Shown here: positions 31,435-32,911 of the stretch, piece after piece
How positions within the stretch are numbered: position 1 is the stretch's first letter
How the letters are laid out: each line of letters starts with the position of its first letter
Source: an uncultured Alistipes sp.
GTDB lineage: Bacteria; Bacteroidota; Bacteroidia; Bacteroidales; Rikenellaceae
Length of the DNA stretch: 32,911 bases
Reading direction: 5' to 3'
Assembly: GCA_949288735.1 (NCBI GenBank)
Contig: CASELE010000020.1
Coordinates: 1-32,911 of the forward strand
Notes under the pieces: model-generated
What the model was told of the DNA's origin: nothing
What the model saw: only the letters and a program-made list of their open reading frames with translations
The model's database searches: none
Made by a program: the position numbers and the translations under genes

Positions 31435-32006
31435 CTCTTTCTCTCCTCCTCCAGATAATCCCGGATCTTCCGTGCCAGCAAAGCCTTGGCCCGCGCCAGC
31501 TGCGACGAGGAGGACTTCTCGTTGATTCCCAGCCGTGCGGCGATCTCCCGATGCGGAAGCCCTTCCACACAGAAGAGGTTGAAGACCGTGCGATACCCTT
31601 CGGGCAGTTCGCCGATCATCCGCACCAACTCCGTCTGCGGCACCCGGTCGACCTCCTCTTCGGTCGGCTCGACATAGTCGGGCAGCGGACGGCGGTCGTC
31701 GATTCCGGTGAAACTCATCCGCGACCGGGAACGCAGAAGCTCCAACGACGCGTTGACCGCAATGCGCTCGAGCCAGGCGCCGAGCGAACCCGGCCCCCTC
31801 CACACGAAACGTCCGATGGCCCCGAAGGCCTTTACGAAGGTGTCGTGCAGAAGATCCTCGGCCGTTTCGCGGTCGCCCGCATAACGCAGGCATACGGCGA
31901 ACAGGCGTTTGGCGTAGCGGTCGTAAAGCTGCTCGAACGAGGCGGAATCCCCCCGCTTGCACCCTTCGACCAGTGCCGGCTCCTCCATATTCCTCGCTCT
32001 GTCCAT
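31431..32006 (-). CDS. ECF-type RNA polymerase sigma factor (sigma-70 family), probable Das-like partner
   Basis: A 191-residue sigma factor with region 2 and region 4 only. Region 2 is FEQLYDRYAKRLFAVCLRYAGDRETAEDLLHDTFVKAFGAIGRF (about residues 24-67, given here as landmarks FEQLYDRYAKRLF and AEDLLHDTFVKAF). Region 4 is LPEGYRTVFNLFCVEGLPHREIAARL followed by GINEKSSSSQLARAKALL, the DNA-binding helix-turn-helix for the -35 element. The S-S-S-S-Q-L-x-R-A-K pattern is typical of Bacteroidota ECF factors. It overlaps the anti-sigma gene by 4 nt, so the pair is coupled. Start could be 32006 or 31988. A divergent NigD-like lipoprotein gene begins 137 nt away and is a likely target. Confidence 0.93.
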   Translation of the reverse strand: MDRARNMEEPALVEGCKRGDSASFEQLYDRYAKRLFAVCLRYAGDRETAEDLLHDTFVKAFGAIGRFVWRGPGSLGAWLERIAVNASLELLRSRSRMSFTGIDDRRPLPDYVEPTEEEVDRVPQTELVRMIGELPEGYRTVFNLFCVEGLPHREIAARLGINEKSSSSQLARAKALLARKIRDYLEEERKR

Positions 32007-32016
32007 GATTGTAAAC

Positions 32017-32089
32017 GGCCCGTGTCGCCGAATACTGCACGCCGCGCGAAAAAAAATCTCTTTTCGTCGCCGCGGTGCAGTATCGGGCC
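32017..32089. repeat. Interrupted inverted repeat in the sigma/NigD divergent region
   Basis: ATACTGCAC (32032-32040) is the exact reverse complement of GTGCAGTAT (32075-32083). Outer GGCCCG (32017-32022) pairs with CGGGCC (32084-32089), and inner CGAAAA with TTTTCG flanks the centre. GTCGCCG also occurs as a direct repeat (32024-32030 and 32066-32072). It may be a pair of oppositely oriented promoter or operator half-sites, or an RNA hairpin in the sigma leader. Confidence 0.65.
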
Positions 32090-32102
32090 ATACTCCGCAT
32101 TA

Positions 32103-32110
32103 TAAAGATA
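32103..32110 (-). promoter_or_regulatory. Near-consensus -7 element for the sigma/anti-sigma operon
   Basis: TATCTTTA on the minus strand, one base off TAnnTTTG, about 97 nt upstream of the sigma gene ATG. Transcripts from it would include the inverted repeat. No well-spaced -33 TTTG is seen. Confidence 0.35.
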
Positions 32111-32142
32111 CGGAAAAGACCGAACAAATATCCGACAAAAAC

Positions 32143-32859
32143 GTGAAAAAGCAAAGATTGATCCCGCTCATCGCCCCGCTGCTGCTCCTGCTCTTCGCCT
32201 CCTGCGAACGCGAGACGGGCGACTATCCCTCCTATGTCTCGTTCGTCACGGTGGAGTATCCCGACGGGGCTCCGGCCGACTACTATTTCCGCTTCGACGA
32301 CGGCACCACCGCCCATGCGGGCGACAGCCGCGTATACTATGCGGCCGAGGGCCGCGACAGCTGCCGCGCGGTCATCTATTTCAACCTGCTGCCCGAGACT
32401 TCGCCGGGATTCGACCGCAACATCGCACTCTACGGCGTGGTCGACATTCTGAGCAAGGAGGTTGAGACGGCCTCGACCGAAGCCGAGCTCACCGCCCTGG
32501 GCGAGGATGCCATCGGCGTGCGCAGTGCGGCTCTGCGCGGCGGATGGCTCGACATATACTATTACTTCCCCTCGGCAGGCATCGGCGCGAAGCACCGGCT
32601 TTCGCTCGTCGACAACCGCACGGCTTCCCCCTCCGACGGGCTGCGCGAGGGGTATACCTATCTCGAATTCCGCCAGAACGCCAACGGCGACACCTCGGGG
32701 CCGCTGCAGAACAGCGACTATGTCTCCTACCGTCTGGGCGACTACGACCCCGCCCGGACGGGAGCGCGCGGCATCTGTCTGCGCGTCACCCCGCCCGACA
32801 AACCGGGCTCGGTGAACTATCTCTACATCGAACCCGAGACGACCGGAAGCGCACAATAG
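32143..32859 (+). CDS. NigD-like lipoprotein
   Basis: A 238-residue exported lipoprotein starting at GTG (32143). No in-frame ATG gives a signal peptide, while the GTG gives MKKQRLIPLIAPLLLLLFASC with a lipobox and Cys21. The mature protein has NigD-like two-domain features: YPSYVSFVTVEYPDGAPADYY and YFRFDDGTTAHAGDS at the N-terminal OB-like part, then GWLDIYYYFPSAG, HRLSLVDN and YTYLEFRQNANGD. NigD proteins are Bacteroidota lipoproteins of unresolved function. It is divergent from the ECF sigma operon and lacks a TAnnTTTG element in its upstream region, so control by the adjacent ECF sigma factor is plausible. Confidence 0.8.
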   Translation: MKKQRLIPLIAPLLLLLFASCERETGDYPSYVSFVTVEYPDGAPADYYFRFDDGTTAHAGDSRVYYAAEGRDSCRAVIYFNLLPETSPGFDRNIALYGVVDILSKEVETASTEAELTALGEDAIGVRSAALRGGWLDIYYYFPSAGIGAKHRLSLVDNRTASPSDGLREGYTYLEFRQNANGDTSGPLQNSDYVSYRLGDYDPARTGARGICLRVTPPDKPGSVNYLYIEPETTGSAQ

Positions 32860-32911
32860 GCGCAGGGTTCACGGCATCCCTGCCCCCACCCTCCACGGCG
32901 GCGGCCCTTTC
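32860..32911. other. Terminal intergenic bases, nothing recognised
   Basis: The 52 bases after the NigD-like stop hold a GC-rich segment with no complete hairpin plus T run, promoter element or start codon that I can support. Confidence 0.5.

Noticed and set aside
30244..32856. An 870-codon frame as a single giant anti-sigma/barrel protein
   Set aside because: The portion above 31434 runs through the sigma gene and the divergent lipoprotein gene in the wrong frame. The ATGA overlap at 31431-31434 sets the true start.

Overview
This is a GC-rich window from a Bacteroidota chromosome, most likely Alistipes or a close relative in the Rikenellaceae. That placement is inferred from three things. 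Promoters are of the phylum-specific TAnnTTTG (-7) type. Several protein families are Bacteroidota-restricted or enriched (NigD-like lipoprotein, DUF4465 lipoprotein, CCDC81-type HU plus SPOR protein, DUF4886, and an anti-sigma protein fused to an outer-membrane barrel). Base composition is high for the phylum. The window is mostly ordinary chromosomal backbone. I see no prophage, insertion sequence, integrase, CRISPR array or rRNA, and no gene-free stretch longer than about 300 bases.

Layout. 1-3683 (minus): YitT-family membrane protein, miaB and a DEAD-box RNA helicase cut by the window edge. 3888-8336 (plus): plsY, an acyl-CoA synthetase, then a LytS/LytTR two-component pair. 8361-8819 (minus) is a solitary PD-(D/E)XK domain protein, divergent from a secreted GH2-like protein with a degenerate catalytic site (8870-10297). 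tRNA-Lys(CUU) and its terminator follow, then a secreted glycerophosphodiesterase (minus) and a small secreted protein (plus). 12060-13843 (minus): a ROK-family regulator coupled to a GNAT acetyltransferase. 14076-14957 (minus) is fabD, divergent from a DUF4465 surface lipoprotein and rmuC (15158-17671). 17751-22077 (minus): dnaG, smpB, tsaB and a DUF4886 lipoprotein. uvrB runs plus at 22258-24312. 24340-28993 (minus): HTH regulator, ribE, an unusual sensor kinase, lgt, an HU/SPOR protein and gtrA. tRNA-Arg(CCG) lies at 29027. Then come DUF2752 and TM2-domain genes (minus). The window ends with an ECF sigma factor, a candidate dual-membrane anti-sigma factor, and a divergent NigD-like lipoprotein.

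Most interesting region. At 30244-32859, an ECF sigma gene overlaps by 4 nt a 396-residue protein. That protein has a cytoplasmic N-terminus, one inner-membrane helix, a low-complexity linker of about 125 residues and a C-terminal beta-barrel. This matches the Dma/Das organisation (dual membrane-spanning anti-sigma factors linked to outer-membrane vesicle control in Bacteroides thetaiotaomicron). A NigD-like lipoprotein is transcribed away from it across an intergenic region holding a large interrupted inverted repeat.

Other points of note. The sensor kinase at 26689-27762 has Arg where the phospho-accepting His should be, although its ATP-binding motifs look intact. The lytS-like gene and uvrB each have a TAnnTTTG element ending only 4 nt before the ATG, which predicts leaderless or nearly leaderless mRNAs.
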